This document shows positions 30,235-40,900 of a stretch of 64,000 nucleotides of DNA, piece by piece. The notes below the pieces were generated by a model. It worked only from the letters and a program-made list of their open reading frames with translations, was not told the DNA's origin and did not search any database. Each line of letters opens with the position of its first letter. The stretch's first letter is position 1. Source of the DNA: Tropicimonas sediminicola (GTDB taxonomy: Bacteria > Pseudomonadota > Alphaproteobacteria > Rhodobacterales > Rhodobacteraceae); contig NZ_FZOY01000002.1 of the NCBI RefSeq assembly GCF_900188335.1, positions 186,001 through 250,000 on the forward strand, written 5' to 3'. Both the position numbers and the translations under genes were made by a program.

Positions 30235-31152
30235 TCAGCCGGGCGTGCGCTTGCGGTGGTTGATGAGGATCAGTCCCGTTGCCACCAGCACCAGCCCGCC
30301 GAGCAGCGTCGGCGGCAGCGGCTCGTCCAGCAGCAGCCAGCCGAGCGCGACGCCGAAGACCGGCGACAGGAAGCTGAAGGCCGCAACAGCGGCCGGCGGA
30401 TAGATCGCGAGCAGCCACAGCCAGGCCGAGAATCCGAGGGCCACGACAAAGACGATCTGGAACCCCAGGCCCCACCAGTGCAGCGCCTCCGGCTCCCGGA
30501 GGAACTCCCCGAAGAGCGGTGACAGCGCCAGCAGCAGCGGCGCCGAGACCCCGACCTGCCAGAGCAACTGCGTCTCCGGCGAGACCTCGCGGATCGCGGT
30601 GCCCCGGGCGCAGAGCGCCACGCCGGCCCAGGCGAAGGACGCGCCGAGCGCACAGAGATCGCCGGCCAGCGCGCCCTCGCTGCCGGCCCCGCCACGCCCG
30701 GCGATCACCCAGGCCACGCCGGCAAATGCCACCACCAGCCCCACCATCCGGCGGCGGGTCAGGCGTTGCCCCGGCAAGAGGAAATGCGCGGCGATCCCGA
30801 GCCAGACCGGCATCGAGTAGAAGATCACCGAGGAACGCACCACGGTTGTCATGTCGAGCGCAAGGAACAGCAGCAGGAATTCCGTCGTGAACGCCGCCCC
30901 GATCAGCAGCCCACCCGTCCAGGTATGCCGCGCCAGCTCCACGCGCCTGCCCCGAAGCCGCAGCATCAGCCACAGGATCGGCACCGCCCCGGCCGAGCGC
31001 AGACCGGCCCAGAACACCGGCTGCAACCCCTCGTTCACCACCTTGGCCACGACCTGGTTCATGCCCAGAAAGGCCGAGAACCCGATCAGCGCCAGCGCGC
31101 CGAAGGTGTCGATACTGTCCCGCCTGTCCACGATCCCCTCCGCCGAGCGCAT
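30235..31152 (-). CDS. DMT superfamily (EamA) transporter
   Basis: A 305-aa inner-membrane protein with ten predicted helices in two EamA halves (first FGALALIGFSAFLGMNQVVAKV, second GDLCALGASFAWAGVALCARG). It probably exports a small metabolite; no substrate can be assigned. I used the ATG at 31152, because the longer frame to 31254 is not membrane-like and overlaps the upstream region of the GNAT gene. It converges on selO with a 6-base gap. Confidence 0.88.
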   Translation of the reverse strand: MRSAEGIVDRRDSIDTFGALALIGFSAFLGMNQVVAKVVNEGLQPVFWAGLRSAGAVPILWLMLRLRGRRVELARHTWTGGLLIGAAFTTEFLLLFLALDMTTVVRSSVIFYSMPVWLGIAAHFLLPGQRLTRRRMVGLVVAFAGVAWVIAGRGGAGSEGALAGDLCALGASFAWAGVALCARGTAIREVSPETQLLWQVGVSAPLLLALSPLFGEFLREPEALHWWGLGFQIVFVVALGFSAWLWLLAIYPPAAVAAFSFLSPVFGVALGWLLLDEPLPPTLLGGLVLVATGLILINHRKRTPG

Positions 31153-31319
31153 GGGGCGCCTCTGGGGGAAGGATGATGCGATGTCAATCCGCGCTGCCTG
31201 CGAAAGCGGCGCTCCTGCAACGCTCTCTCGCTTGTTACGGAAATGCCGGCGCAATTCGTTTCCCTGCCACCGACCGCTCGGATAGCGTTGCCCGCAACGA
31301 AAAGACGGGAGAACACCGT

Positions 31320-31781
31320 ATGCCCGGACGAGCAGAGATCCGCATCCGCCCCATCGAGGCGTCCGACGAACCCGAATGGCGGAGGCTGTGGACGGGCTAC
31401 CTCGAGTTCTATGAAAGCTCGGTCAGCGAAGACGTCTACCGGACCTCCTTCGCCCGGCTCTTGGGCGACGACCCGCAGGATTTCCACGGTCGCCTGGCCG
31501 AGATCGACGGCCGCCCGGTCGGTCTGGTGCATTTCCTGTTTCACCGCCACATGTGGCGTGTCGAGAACACCTGCTACCTGCAGGATCTCTACGCCGACCC
31601 AGACGTTCGCGGGCACGGCGTCGGCCGGGCGCTGATCGAGGCCGTCTATGCCGAGGCCGACGCCCGCGGCTGCCCTTCCGTCTACTGGCTGACGCAGGAG
31701 TTCAACAGCACGGCCCGCACGCTCTATGACCGGATCGGCACGCTGACCCCGTTCATCCGCTACAACCGGGTGGTGGCGTGA
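31320..31781 (+). CDS. GNAT family N-acetyltransferase
   Basis: A 153-aa acetyltransferase with CYLQDLYADPDVRGHGVGRAL (about residues 82-102) as acetyl-CoA site and VYWLTQEFNSTARTLYDRIG near the end. It resembles the Rhodobacterales GNAT proteins with an ECF-like WLTQEFN motif. It overlaps the following lipoprotein gene by GTGA. Confidence 0.88.
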   Translation: MPGRAEIRIRPIEASDEPEWRRLWTGYLEFYESSVSEDVYRTSFARLLGDDPQDFHGRLAEIDGRPVGLVHFLFHRHMWRVENTCYLQDLYADPDVRGHGVGRALIEAVYAEADARGCPSVYWLTQEFNSTARTLYDRIGTLTPFIRYNRVVA

Positions 31782-33151
31782 GGGTGCGTGCATTCGCAAT
31801 GGCGGCGACCGCGCTGGTGCTCGCCGCCTGCGCCCCTTCGCCTTCGGCCGACATCGCCCAGAGGCGCGCGAGCTTCGACGAGCCGCTGCCCCCGATGCGC
31901 GCCTTCGGGACGCCGCGGTCGAGCGCCTCCGTCCGGACCAACACCCAGCTCGCGGGAGATTTCCTCGACCTGACCTTCATGCTGGAAAGCGGCCGGGAAC
32001 TGCCCCGCCTGACCCGGTTCGAGGGCGAGATCACCGTCGGCCTGCGCGGCTCCGCAGACGCGACCCTGCAGCGCGACCTTTCCCGGCTGCTCACCCGCCT
32101 GCAGCGCGAAGCCGGCATCCCGATCCGCTCTGCGCGGGAGGGCGAGGAACCGTCGATCGTGGTGGAGGTCCTGCCGCGCAAGGAGCTGCAGCGCGCCGTG
32201 CCGCAGGCCGCCTGTTTCGTCGTGCCCCGCGTCAGCGGCTGGTCGGAGTTCCGCCGCCAGCGCCGGTCCGAGACCGTCGACTGGACCACGCTGGAAACCC
32301 GCGAGCGCGCCTCCGTCTTCCTGCCGGGCGACGTGTCTCCGCAGGAGGCCCGCGACTGCCTGCACGAGGAGATCGCCCAGGCGCTCGGCCCGCTCAACGA
32401 TCTCTACCGGCTGCCGGACTCGGTCTTCAACGACGACAATTTCCACACTGTGCTTACCGGCTTCGACATGCTGATGCTGCGCGTCTACTACGACGATGCG
32501 CTGTCCAACGGCATGAGCAAGGCCGAGGTGGCCGCCGCCCTGCCCGGCATCCTCGCCCGGCTGAATCCCGGCGGCCAGCGCAGCGGCCCGACTCCGACCC
32601 CGCCGACGCCGCGCATCTGGATCGAAGCGATCGAGGACGCCCTCGGCCCGCGCGGCAACATGGTGCAGCGCCGGGTTGCCGCCGAGCGCGCCGTCGATCT
32701 GGCCCGGGCCGCGGGCTGGCGCGACACGCGGATGGCCTTCTCGCTCTACGCTCTCGGCCGGCTGTCGCTGAGCCGCGAGCCCGAACTGGCGCTCGCCGCC
32801 TTCATCGAGGCCGCCGAGATCTACCGCCGCCTGCCCGACACCCAGATCCAGGCGGCCCATGTCGCCATGCAGCTCGCCGCCTTCTCGCTGAGCGCCGGGC
32901 AGACCGCCGCCACCATCGGTCTGGTCGAGGAGAGCCTGCCCGCGGTCCGCGAGGCCGAGAATGCCGCCCTGCTGTCGACGCTGATGATGATGCGCGCCGA
33001 GGCGCTGGCCCTGCAGGGCCGGACGGCCGAGGCCCGCGCGGAGCGCACCGAGGCGCTCGGCTGGGCCCGCTACGGCTTCGGCGCCGACGACGTGGTCTGG
33101 GCCCGCGCCACCGAGATCGCCGCCCTTGCCCCCGGCCCCTCGGACCGCTAA
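31778..33151 (+). CDS. DUF2927 lipoprotein
   Basis: A 457-aa predicted lipoprotein: the signal peptide ends in the lipobox LAAC with Cys18. A DUF2927 domain covers about 50-260, with DCLHEEIAQALGPLNDLYRLP, an H-E-x-x-x-x-L-G pattern like a degenerate metalloprotease site, and SVFNDDNFHTVLTGFDMLMLR. The C-terminal 150 residues are alpha-helical and TPR-like (SLYALGRLSLSREPELALAAF). The start is GTG within the preceding stop. Function unknown; it is probably anchored in the periplasm. Confidence 0.85.
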   Translation: MRVRAFAMAATALVLAACAPSPSADIAQRRASFDEPLPPMRAFGTPRSSASVRTNTQLAGDFLDLTFMLESGRELPRLTRFEGEITVGLRGSADATLQRDLSRLLTRLQREAGIPIRSAREGEEPSIVVEVLPRKELQRAVPQAACFVVPRVSGWSEFRRQRRSETVDWTTLETRERASVFLPGDVSPQEARDCLHEEIAQALGPLNDLYRLPDSVFNDDNFHTVLTGFDMLMLRVYYDDALSNGMSKAEVAAALPGILARLNPGGQRSGPTPTPPTPRIWIEAIEDALGPRGNMVQRRVAAERAVDLARAAGWRDTRMAFSLYALGRLSLSREPELALAAFIEAAEIYRRLPDTQIQAAHVAMQLAAFSLSAGQTAATIGLVEESLPAVREAENAALLSTLMMMRAEALALQGRTAEARAERTEALGWARYGFGADDVVWARATEIAALAPGPSDR

Positions 33152-33181
33152 GCCGCGATCCGAAACAGCCGAGGACGGACG

Positions 33182-33346
33182 ATGATCGTGATTTTCTGCG
33201 CCCTCGCCGGGGCGCTCCGGGGCGGATACCTGGCGAAGAAGCGGGGCGGCAAGCCCGCCGACATCGCGCAATATGCCGCCGGCTACGCAATCGCCCTGGG
33301 GCTGCTCGGCCTCTTCGCGACGATCTTCCTCGAACGGATGCTCTGA
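33182..33346 (+). CDS. Small two-helix membrane protein
   Basis: A 54-aa protein with two hydrophobic helices (MIVIFCALAGALRGG and YAIALGLLGLFATIFLERML) joined by a basic loop (KKRGGKPAD). Similar short proteins occur widely in Rhodobacterales, often beside the VWA gene as here. The role is unknown. GAGGACGG lies upstream of the ATG. Confidence 0.65.
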   Translation: MIVIFCALAGALRGGYLAKKRGGKPADIAQYAAGYAIALGLLGLFATIFLERML

Positions 33347-33612
33347 GCCACCCCGGGCACTCCCGCCCCTCCACCTCGCGCTGACGCGCGCGGCAAGAGG
33401 GTTGGGCGAAGCGCCCTTCGGGCGCAAAGCCAAAGCCCAACGCCGCGCCTGTCCTTCTCCTGTTCCCAGGCATCCCAGGGGGAACGGCCCTGCGGGCCGC
33501 CGCGGCCCCGTCCACCAGCGACGCGCTCGGCTCCCTCAGGCTTTCCGCACCGGTTGACGCCCCGCGCCGCAACGTCGAGTGTTGGGACCAGCCCCGCAGG
33601 AGAGCCCACGGC
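33347..33612. repeat. Structured intergenic region with nested inverted repeats
   Basis: No gene is seen in these 266 bases. A nested structure stands out: outer arms GTTGGGC (33401-33407) and GCCCAAC (33435-33441) enclose an inner hairpin GCGCCC-TTC-GGGCGC... (33411-33425). It resembles a dispersed extragenic palindromic element. The rest is GC-rich and featureless, and the promoter of the VWA gene must lie in it. Confidence 0.5.
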
Positions 33613-34794
33613 ATGTTTCTCCCCTTCTTTCAGAATCTGCGCGACGCCGGCGTTCCGGTGAGCCTGCGCGAGTATCTCGCCTTTCTCGAAGGCATGGCGG
33701 CGGGGCTGGTGACCTATGACATCGAGAGTTTCTACTACCTCGCCCGCACCGCCATGGTGAAGGACGAGCGTCACCTCGACCGTTTCGACCGCGCCTTCGC
33801 CGCCGCTTTCGAAGGGCTCGAGGCAATCCCCGTCGAGACGGTCCTGGAGGCGGTCGACCTGCCCGCCGACTGGCTGCAGAAGATGGCCGAGAAGCACCTG
33901 TCCAAGGAGGAGATGGCCGCGATCGAGGCTCTCGGCGGCTTCGACAAGCTGATGGAGACGCTTCGCCAGCGGCTGGAGGAGCAGAAGGGCCGGCACCAGG
34001 GCGGCAACAAGTGGATCGGCACCGCTGGCACCTCGCCCTATGGCGCCTATGGCTACAACCCCGAGGGCGTGCGGATCGGCCAGAAGGAAAGCCGCCACAA
34101 GCGCGCCGTGAAGGTCTGGGACCGGCGCGATTTCCGGAACCTCGACGACACGGTGGAGCTCGGCACCCGTAACATCAAGGTGGCGCTGAAGCGCCTCCGC
34201 CAGTGGGCCCGGCATGGCGCCCACGAGGAACTCGACCTCGACGAAACGATCCGGGCCACCGCCGATCACGGCTATCTCGATGTGAAGATGCGCCCGGAGC
34301 GGCACAATGCGGTGAAGGTCGTGATGTTCCTCGATGTCGGCGGCTCGATGGACCCGTTCGTCAAGGTGGTGGAGGAGCTGTTCTCCGCTGCGCGCGCCGA
34401 GTTCAAGCACCTCGAATATCACTACTTTCACAACTGCCTCTACGAAGGCGTCTGGCGGGACAACGAGCGTCGATGGACCGAGCAGACGCCGACCTGGGAG
34501 GTGCTCAACACCTACGGGCCCGACTACAAGTGCATCTTCGTCGGCGACGCCTCGATGAGTCCCTATGAACTGCTGCACCCGGGCGGCGCCAACGAGCACT
34601 GGAACGCGGAATCGGGCGAGGTCTGGCTGCGGCGAGCGCGGGAGCAATGGCCGGATCACCTCTGGATCAACCCGACGCCGGAACGGCACTGGCAATACAC
34701 CCAGTCGATCGGAATGGTGCGGGAGATCTTCGAGGGCCGCATGGTGCCCATGACCCTCGACGGCATCGACCGCGGGATGCGCCTGCTCAGCTAG
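33613..34794 (+). CDS. VWA domain protein (CoxE-like)
   Basis: A 393-aa cytoplasmic protein. The N-terminal half is helical (FFQNLRDAGVPVSLREYLAFL) and the C-terminal half is a CoxE-type von Willebrand A domain with the MIDAS motif DVGGSMD (about residues 241-247). Such proteins normally pair with a MoxR AAA ATPase to insert cofactors or remodel complexes. No MoxR gene is in the window, so the partner lies elsewhere. Confidence 0.88.
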   Translation: MFLPFFQNLRDAGVPVSLREYLAFLEGMAAGLVTYDIESFYYLARTAMVKDERHLDRFDRAFAAAFEGLEAIPVETVLEAVDLPADWLQKMAEKHLSKEEMAAIEALGGFDKLMETLRQRLEEQKGRHQGGNKWIGTAGTSPYGAYGYNPEGVRIGQKESRHKRAVKVWDRRDFRNLDDTVELGTRNIKVALKRLRQWARHGAHEELDLDETIRATADHGYLDVKMRPERHNAVKVVMFLDVGGSMDPFVKVVEELFSAARAEFKHLEYHYFHNCLYEGVWRDNERRWTEQTPTWEVLNTYGPDYKCIFVGDASMSPYELLHPGGANEHWNAESGEVWLRRAREQWPDHLWINPTPERHWQYTQSIGMVREIFEGRMVPMTLDGIDRGMRLLS

Positions 34795-34860
34795 GCCGGT
34801 TGCCAGGCCCGGTCGCGCCCGTTATCGCCAAAACACCTTCACACCACCTCGGAGACCGCC

Positions 34861-35733
34861 GTGCCGCGCGCCCAGGGCCTGCCCCTCTATCTCTCCGCGA
34901 TGTTCCTTATCACGGCCATGTCCGCCTGCGTCCGGGCGGTGTCGGGAGAGGTGCCGCTCGGACAGATCATCTTCTGGCGTTCCGCCGTCGCACTGGTACC
35001 GATCCTGGCCTACATGGCGGCGCGCGGCGAGTTGCCCGCCGCGCTCCGCACATCGCAGCCGCGGCTGCACGTCACCCGCAACCTGCTCGGCGGCCTGTCG
35101 ATGGCGCTGTCCTTCCTGTCGCTGGCTTATCTGCCGGTCGCCACGGCGCAGGCGCTGGCCTACCTCGCGCCGATCCTGACGCTGGTGCTGGCCGCGCTCG
35201 TCGGGCGGGAGCAGATCGGCGGGCGGGTTGTCGGGGCGATGGCGCTCGCGGTGGCGGGGCTCGCCGCGATGATCGGCGGCGCGCTGACGGCCCCGGGCCA
35301 GGGCGCGCTGATCGGGATCGCAGCCGGGCTCGGCTTTGCCACAACCCAGGCCGTTGTGCGGGTCCATGTCCGTGCGATGACCCGGAGCGAGAAGCCCTCC
35401 ACCATCGCGTTCTATTTCGCGGTGACCGGCACGGCGATCGGGCTGGCGAGCCTGCCCTTCGGCTGGTCGACCCCCGACCTGCCGGCGCTGGCGCTGCTGG
35501 CCGGGGCCGGCTTGCTGGGAGGGATGGCGCATGTGGCCGCGACCGAGGCCGTGGCCCGCTCGCCCGTCTCGCGACTGGCGCCGCTGGAGTACACCGGGCT
35601 GATCTGGGCGCTCGGTTTCGACATCCTGGCCTTTGGCGAGATGCCCGCGCCCGCCGCCCTGGGAGGCGCAGTGCTGATCGTTCTGGCGGTACTGATCCTC
35701 GCGATCCGGAGCGGGGCGAAGGCGCCCGGCTGA
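34861..35733 (+). CDS. DMT superfamily (EamA) transporter
   Basis: A 290-aa protein with ten predicted membrane helices in two EamA repeats. The GTG start at 34861 has CGGAG 7 bases upstream. The substrate is unknown. It is a second, unrelated copy beside the transporter at 30235 (different sequence, same fold). Confidence 0.88.
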   Translation: MPRAQGLPLYLSAMFLITAMSACVRAVSGEVPLGQIIFWRSAVALVPILAYMAARGELPAALRTSQPRLHVTRNLLGGLSMALSFLSLAYLPVATAQALAYLAPILTLVLAALVGREQIGGRVVGAMALAVAGLAAMIGGALTAPGQGALIGIAAGLGFATTQAVVRVHVRAMTRSEKPSTIAFYFAVTGTAIGLASLPFGWSTPDLPALALLAGAGLLGGMAHVAATEAVARSPVSRLAPLEYTGLIWALGFDILAFGEMPAPAALGGAVLIVLAVLILAIRSGAKAPG

Positions 35734-35749
35734 CCGGAGGCCCCTGCCC

Positions 35750-36343
35750 TCAGCCCTTGGTCGGGTTCGGCATTGCCGCGCCGCGCAGACCGACGATGTT
35801 GGGCCGGACCTCCTCCTCGCGCGTCATGGTCCGGCCGGGCGCAGGATCGCGCCAGTTGCCCAGCACCAGACCGGTGGCGACGACCATCAGGGAGGCGGCC
35901 ACGGAGGGTGCGACGGCGGCGGTCATGTAGGCCGGAAGCGAGGATACCGGCAGATCGAACCCGGCGACGGCGATACCGGCCATCGGCGCGAAGACGAAGA
36001 TCTGGACCGCGAACATCGCCAGCAGGATCGTCAGGCCGTGGCCGGGATGCTCCGGCCGGCGCAGCCACGGCGGCGTCATCCGGGGCACAGCGAGGAACAG
36101 GCAGACGCCCGCACCGGCGAAGCCGACGGCGATGGAACTGCCGATATGGCGCCCGAGGGCGAGACCGACCGGTATGCCCGCCAGGATCGCCAGAAAATAG
36201 AGGATGCCGATGGCGCCAAGCAGGCGCAGCATGATTGCGTGCAGGGAATCGATGATGTCGCGCATGAAACAACTCGCAGTCTGGAACTCGGGAACACGGG
36301 TCTTGAACATCTTCACCATCATTTCGAAATGCGGCGTTAACAT
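35750..36343 (-). CDS. Four-helix membrane protein of unknown function
   Basis: A 197-aa protein with four hydrophobic segments (starting LGAIGILYFLAILAGIPVGL, the others near residues 80, 115 and 145) and a charged C-terminal tail (TMTREEEVRPN). I chose the ATG at 36343 for its AAAGG site; 36265 is a shorter alternative without one. I do not recognise a family. Confidence 0.6.
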   Translation of the reverse strand: MLTPHFEMMVKMFKTRVPEFQTASCFMRDIIDSLHAIMLRLLGAIGILYFLAILAGIPVGLALGRHIGSSIAVGFAGAGVCLFLAVPRMTPPWLRRPEHPGHGLTILLAMFAVQIFVFAPMAGIAVAGFDLPVSSLPAYMTAAVAPSVAASLMVVATGLVLGNWRDPAPGRTMTREEEVRPNIVGLRGAAMPNPTKG

Positions 36344-36477
36344 GCTGCCTTTCTGAAAAATCGGCGTCGGGGCGGAGGCCGGCTGCTGTTCCGGCTGCCC
36401 GCGCCGCACCCCACGCCGATCCAGCGTCCGGGTCGCTTCGGCTTGCTGCGGCCCCGTCTTCGCCCCATATCTTGGGC

Positions 36478-37176
36478 ATGTTGAAGCTTACGCCCCTCCT
36501 GCTGATGCTGGCCTACGGGCTGGTGATGTATCGGTTCTCGGCCTGGAAGACGGCCCGGGATCTCGATGCGCGTTCGACCGAACTGGCCGACCCGACCTTG
36601 CGCGGACTGACCAACCGGATGGCCGAGGCGTTGGGTCTGGAACGGATTCGGGTTCATATCTACGAGGTCGCGCCGATCAACGGGCTGGCGGCTCCGGACG
36701 GGCGGATCTTCATCACCCGCGGCTTCTATGACCGCTACCGTGCGGGCGAGGTCAGCGCCGAGGAGATCTCGAGCGTCATCGCCCACGAACTGGGCCACGT
36801 GGCGCTCGGGCATTCGCGGCGGCGGATGATCGACTTTTCCGGGCAGAACGCGATCCGGATGGCGCTGGCGACCATGCTCAACCGGTTCCTGCCGGGTCTG
36901 GGTGTCTGGATCGCCACGATGCTGACCACGTTGCTGGCCGCCCGCCTGAGCCGGCAGGACGAGTTCGAGGCCGATGCCTATGCCTCGGCCCTGCTGGTCA
37001 AGGCCGGCATCGGGACGGAGGCGCAGAAGAGCCTGTTTGCCAAGCTCGAGCACCTGACCGGCGGGCTCGGCGCGGGCACCCCGGCCTGGCTGCTGAGCCA
37101 CCCCAAGACGGAACAGCGCATCGCCGCGATCGAGGCGCGCGAAGCCCGCTGGACTCGCCCCCAGATCGAGGATTAA
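36478..37176 (+). CDS. M48 family metalloprotease
   Basis: A 232-aa zinc protease with one N-terminal membrane segment. HELGH (103-107) supplies two zinc ligands and the catalytic Glu, and the third ligand is Glu162 in DEFEADAYAS. LSHPKTEQRIAAIE near the C-terminus is typical of M48. It is shorter than HtpX (about 290 aa) and has fewer membrane helices. It probably acts in membrane protein quality control. Confidence 0.88.
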   Translation: MLKLTPLLLMLAYGLVMYRFSAWKTARDLDARSTELADPTLRGLTNRMAEALGLERIRVHIYEVAPINGLAAPDGRIFITRGFYDRYRAGEVSAEEISSVIAHELGHVALGHSRRRMIDFSGQNAIRMALATMLNRFLPGLGVWIATMLTTLLAARLSRQDEFEADAYASALLVKAGIGTEAQKSLFAKLEHLTGGLGAGTPAWLLSHPKTEQRIAAIEAREARWTRPQIED

Positions 37177-37290
37177 CGGACCGGCGCATCCATGCCGGAA
37201 TGCATGGGACTTCTGCACGAACAGGCAATTTCAATGCCGTGACGCATGGCGCATCCTGAGGGCAGATCGACCCAAGGGAGCGCCAAGATC

Positions 37291-37971
37291 ATGTCCAACT
37301 TTCCCAGGGCCAGCCGTGGCCTGCTCCGCCTCGCGGGGCTTTTCTACCTGCTGATCATCGCATGCGGCCTCTGGGCGGAGCTGGCGGTGCGCGGCCCGGT
37401 TCTGGCGCTGGAAACCCCGGCGCTGCAGAGCGCGGCCATTCTTGCAAACGAGGGGCGGTTTCGCCTCGGGCTTGTCGCCGATGCCGTGATGGCGCTGAGC
37501 GACGTGGCGCTGGCCGGGCTGCTCTTCGTCATCCTCGCGCCTGCCGGGATGCTGCTGGCGGGCCTCGCGACGGCCTTTCGTCTGGTGCAGGCGGCAATCA
37601 TCGGCATGAGCCTGATGCTGCCCTATGCCGCCCTCCATCTGGCGACCACGACGCCCGGCGCGCCGCAGCCCCTCGCCGGCACGCTGCTGGCGCTGCACGG
37701 GGTCAGCTACGATGTCGGGCTGGCGTTCTTCGGGGGGAACTGCCTGCTGACCAGCGTGCTGCTCCGGCGCAGCCCGGCCTTTCCGGGATGGCTCGGCTGG
37801 CTGATCGGGGCAGCGGGCGTGGTCTATCTCACCGGGACGGCGCTGCGGCTCGTCGCACCGTCGATGGTGGCCCCCTTCGTCCCGGCCTACATTGTCCCGG
37901 CCGTGGCGGAGCTTGCCTTCTGCCTGTGGCTGCTGGCCGGCGGGCGGCGTGAGGTCGCCGCCCGGGCCTGA
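37291..37971 (+). CDS. DUF4386 membrane protein
   Basis: A 226-aa inner-membrane protein with six to seven helices. Features are LLRLAGLFYLLIIACGLWAEL at the start, FRLVQAAIIGMSLM in the middle and a PAYIVPAVAELAFCLWLL end, the DUF4386 pattern. AAGGGAG precedes the ATG at 37291. Function unknown. It converges on the RND permease. Confidence 0.85.
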   Translation: MSNFPRASRGLLRLAGLFYLLIIACGLWAELAVRGPVLALETPALQSAAILANEGRFRLGLVADAVMALSDVALAGLLFVILAPAGMLLAGLATAFRLVQAAIIGMSLMLPYAALHLATTTPGAPQPLAGTLLALHGVSYDVGLAFFGGNCLLTSVLLRRSPAFPGWLGWLIGAAGVVYLTGTALRLVAPSMVAPFVPAYIVPAVAELAFCLWLLAGGRREVAARA

Positions 37972-37974
37972 ACC

Positions 37975-40900
37975 TCAGCCCTGTTCGGGTTCCGGCGCCG
38001 GTTCGGCCGGGGGCCGCCCCCCGAACAGGCGCTTCACCCGTTCGCGCATGTTCTGCAGCACCACGTAGAGCACCGGCACGAGGATCACGCCGATCAGCGT
38101 CGCCGCCAGCATGCCGCCGAACACGGCGATCCCGATGGCGCGCTGGCTTGCCGCGCCGGCGCCGGAGGCGGTAAGCAGCGGCACCACCCCGAGCAGGAAC
38201 GACAGCGCCGTCATCATCACCGCCCGGAAACGCTGGTGCGCGGCCTCCGCAGCGGCTTCCAGCACCGAGAGCCCGGCGTCGCGCCGCTCCATGGCGAATT
38301 CCACGATCAGGATCGCGTTCTTCGCCCCGAGACCGATCAGCATGATCATTCCGATCTGGGTGTAGAGGTTGATGTCGCTCCCCGCGACCGCCACCGCCGC
38401 CACGGCCCCGAACAGTGCCACCGTCACGGAGAGCAGGATCGCCACCGGCATCGTCCAGCTCTCGTATTGCGCCACGAGGAAAAGGTAGCCGAAGAGGATC
38501 GCCATCATCAGGATCACCGTCACCAGCCCCGAGGAGGCAAGCTGCTGCTGCGCCGTGCCGGTCCACTCGTAGCTGTAGCCCGGCGGCAGCGCGGTGGCGG
38601 CCTCCTCCTGTAGCACGCGGATCGCATCGCCCGTCGACAGCCCTTCCGCCGGCACCGCCGTCACCGTGGCGGAGCGGAACAGGTTGTAGCGGTTGAGCAG
38701 CACCGGCCCGAGGATGTTCTCCACGTCGACCAGCGTCCCGAGCGGCACCATCTCGCCGGTGGTGGAGCGCACGTAGAGACGCGAGATGTCCTCGATCTGC
38801 GCGCGCTGATCGCCCTCGGCCTGGATCAGCACCTTGTAGACCCGTCCGAAGAGGTTGAAGTCGTTCACGTAGTAGGAGCCGAGATAAGCCTGCAGGGTCT
38901 GGAACACCTCGCTGATCGGCACGTCGAGCGACTTGGCCTTCTCGCGGTCGAGATCGACGAAGACCTGGGGCACGTTGGCCCGGAAGGTGGTGTAGGCCTG
39001 CGAGATCTCCGGCCGCTGGTTGACCGCATAGACGAGCCCGCCAAGCGCCGAGGAAAGATCCTGCGCCGAGCCGCCGCCGGTCTGCTGCACCTTCATCTCT
39101 ACCCCGGCCGAGAGGCCGAGGCCGGAGATCGGCGGCGGGTTGAAGGCGATGACGCTGGCCGCGGCCTCCTGGTTCGCGATGCCGAAGATCTTCTGCAGGA
39201 TCGCGTCGGCGTGGAGGTCCGACTCGGTCCGCTCGCCCCAGGGATCGAGGTTGACGATGATCATCGCGCCGTTGGAGCCGGACCCCGAGAGCATGCTGAA
39301 GCCGTTCACCAGCACGGTATTGGCCACGCCCGGGATCGCCTCGAGCTGGGTGTTGACCCGATCGGTCACGACCTCGGTCCGCGCCAGCGATGCGGCGTCG
39401 GGAAGCTGGACGTCGACGAAGAGCACGCCGTTGTCCTCGGACGGGATGAACCCCTTGGGCGTCGCCATGAAAAGCGATCCGGTCAGCGCGATCACCGCGC
39501 CGATCGCCACCAGGCTCAGAAGCGAGACCCGGACGAAGCGCCGCACGATACTGGAATATCCGTCCCGCACGCCGCCGATCCCCCGCTCGAAAACGGCGAA
39601 GATCCCCTTGGGGGGACCGCTGCGGGGCTTGAGCACGAGGGCGCAGAGCGCGGGCGACAGCGTCAGCGCGTTGATCGAGGAGATCACCACCGCGGTCGAG
39701 ATCGTCACGGCGAACTGCGAATAGAGCCGCCCCGTGATGCCGGGCATGAAGGTCACCGGGACGAAGACGGCCAGCAGCACGAGCGTTGTCGCGATCACCG
39801 GGCCGGTGATCTGGCCCATCGCCTTGGCCGTGGCCTCGGGCGGAGACAGCCCCTCCTCCGCTATGATGCGCTCGACGTTCTCGACCACAACGATGGCGTC
39901 GTCCACCACGATGCCGATGGCCAGCACCAGCGCGAAGAGCGAGACGGTGTTCAGCGTCATCCCGAAGGCCAGCAGGAAGGCGAAGGTTCCGATCAGCGAG
40001 ACCGGGATCGCCACCATCGGGATGATCGTCGCCCGCCACGACCCGAGGAAGACGAAAACCACCGACATCACGAGGATGAAGGTCAGGATCAGCGTGGAAA
40101 CCACGTCCTCGAGCGATTTCTCCACGAAGTCGGTGGAGTTGTAGGGCACCTCGTAGGCGATATCGTCGGGAAACAGCGTCGAGAGGCGCTCGAGTTCGGC
40201 CAGCACGCCCTCCGACACCGCGAGCGCGTTCTCGCCCGGCGCCTGGTAGACGGCGAGCACCGTCGACGGCAGCCCGCTGAAGCGGCCCGAGGCGTTGTAG
40301 TAATTCGCCCCGAGCTCCACCCGCGCCACGTCCTTGATCCGCACGATGGCCCCCGCGCCGCCGGTGCGCACGATGATGTCCTCGAATTCATCGACCGTCG
40401 CGAGCCGGCCCTTGGACTTGATCGTGTACTGGAACTGCTGCCCCTCCGGCGCCGGAGGCGAGCCGATCTGGCCGGCCGAGACCTCGAGGTTCTGCTCCCG
40501 GATCGCGGAAATAAGGTCGCCGGGGGTGATGCCGAGGCTCGCCATCCGGTCCGGGTCCATCCACATCCGCATGGAATATTCGAAGTTGGTCAGCACGTCG
40601 GCCTGCCCAACCCCTTTCACCCGCGCCAGCGCGTCCTTGAGGTTGATTGAGGCGTAGTTCGACAGGAAGACCTCGTCGTAGGTGCCGTTCGGCGAATAGA
40701 GCGTGGCCACCAGCAGCATGTTGGTGGAGGCCTTCTGGGTGACGACGCCACGGCTCGTCACCTCGGTCGGCAGCGCCGCCGTCGCCTGCGCGACCCGGTT
40801 CTGCACGTTGACCGAGGCGATATCCGGGTCGGTGCCGACCTCGAAGGTGATCGCCAGCGAATAGGAGCCGGTATCGGAGCTGTCCGACGACATGTAGAGC

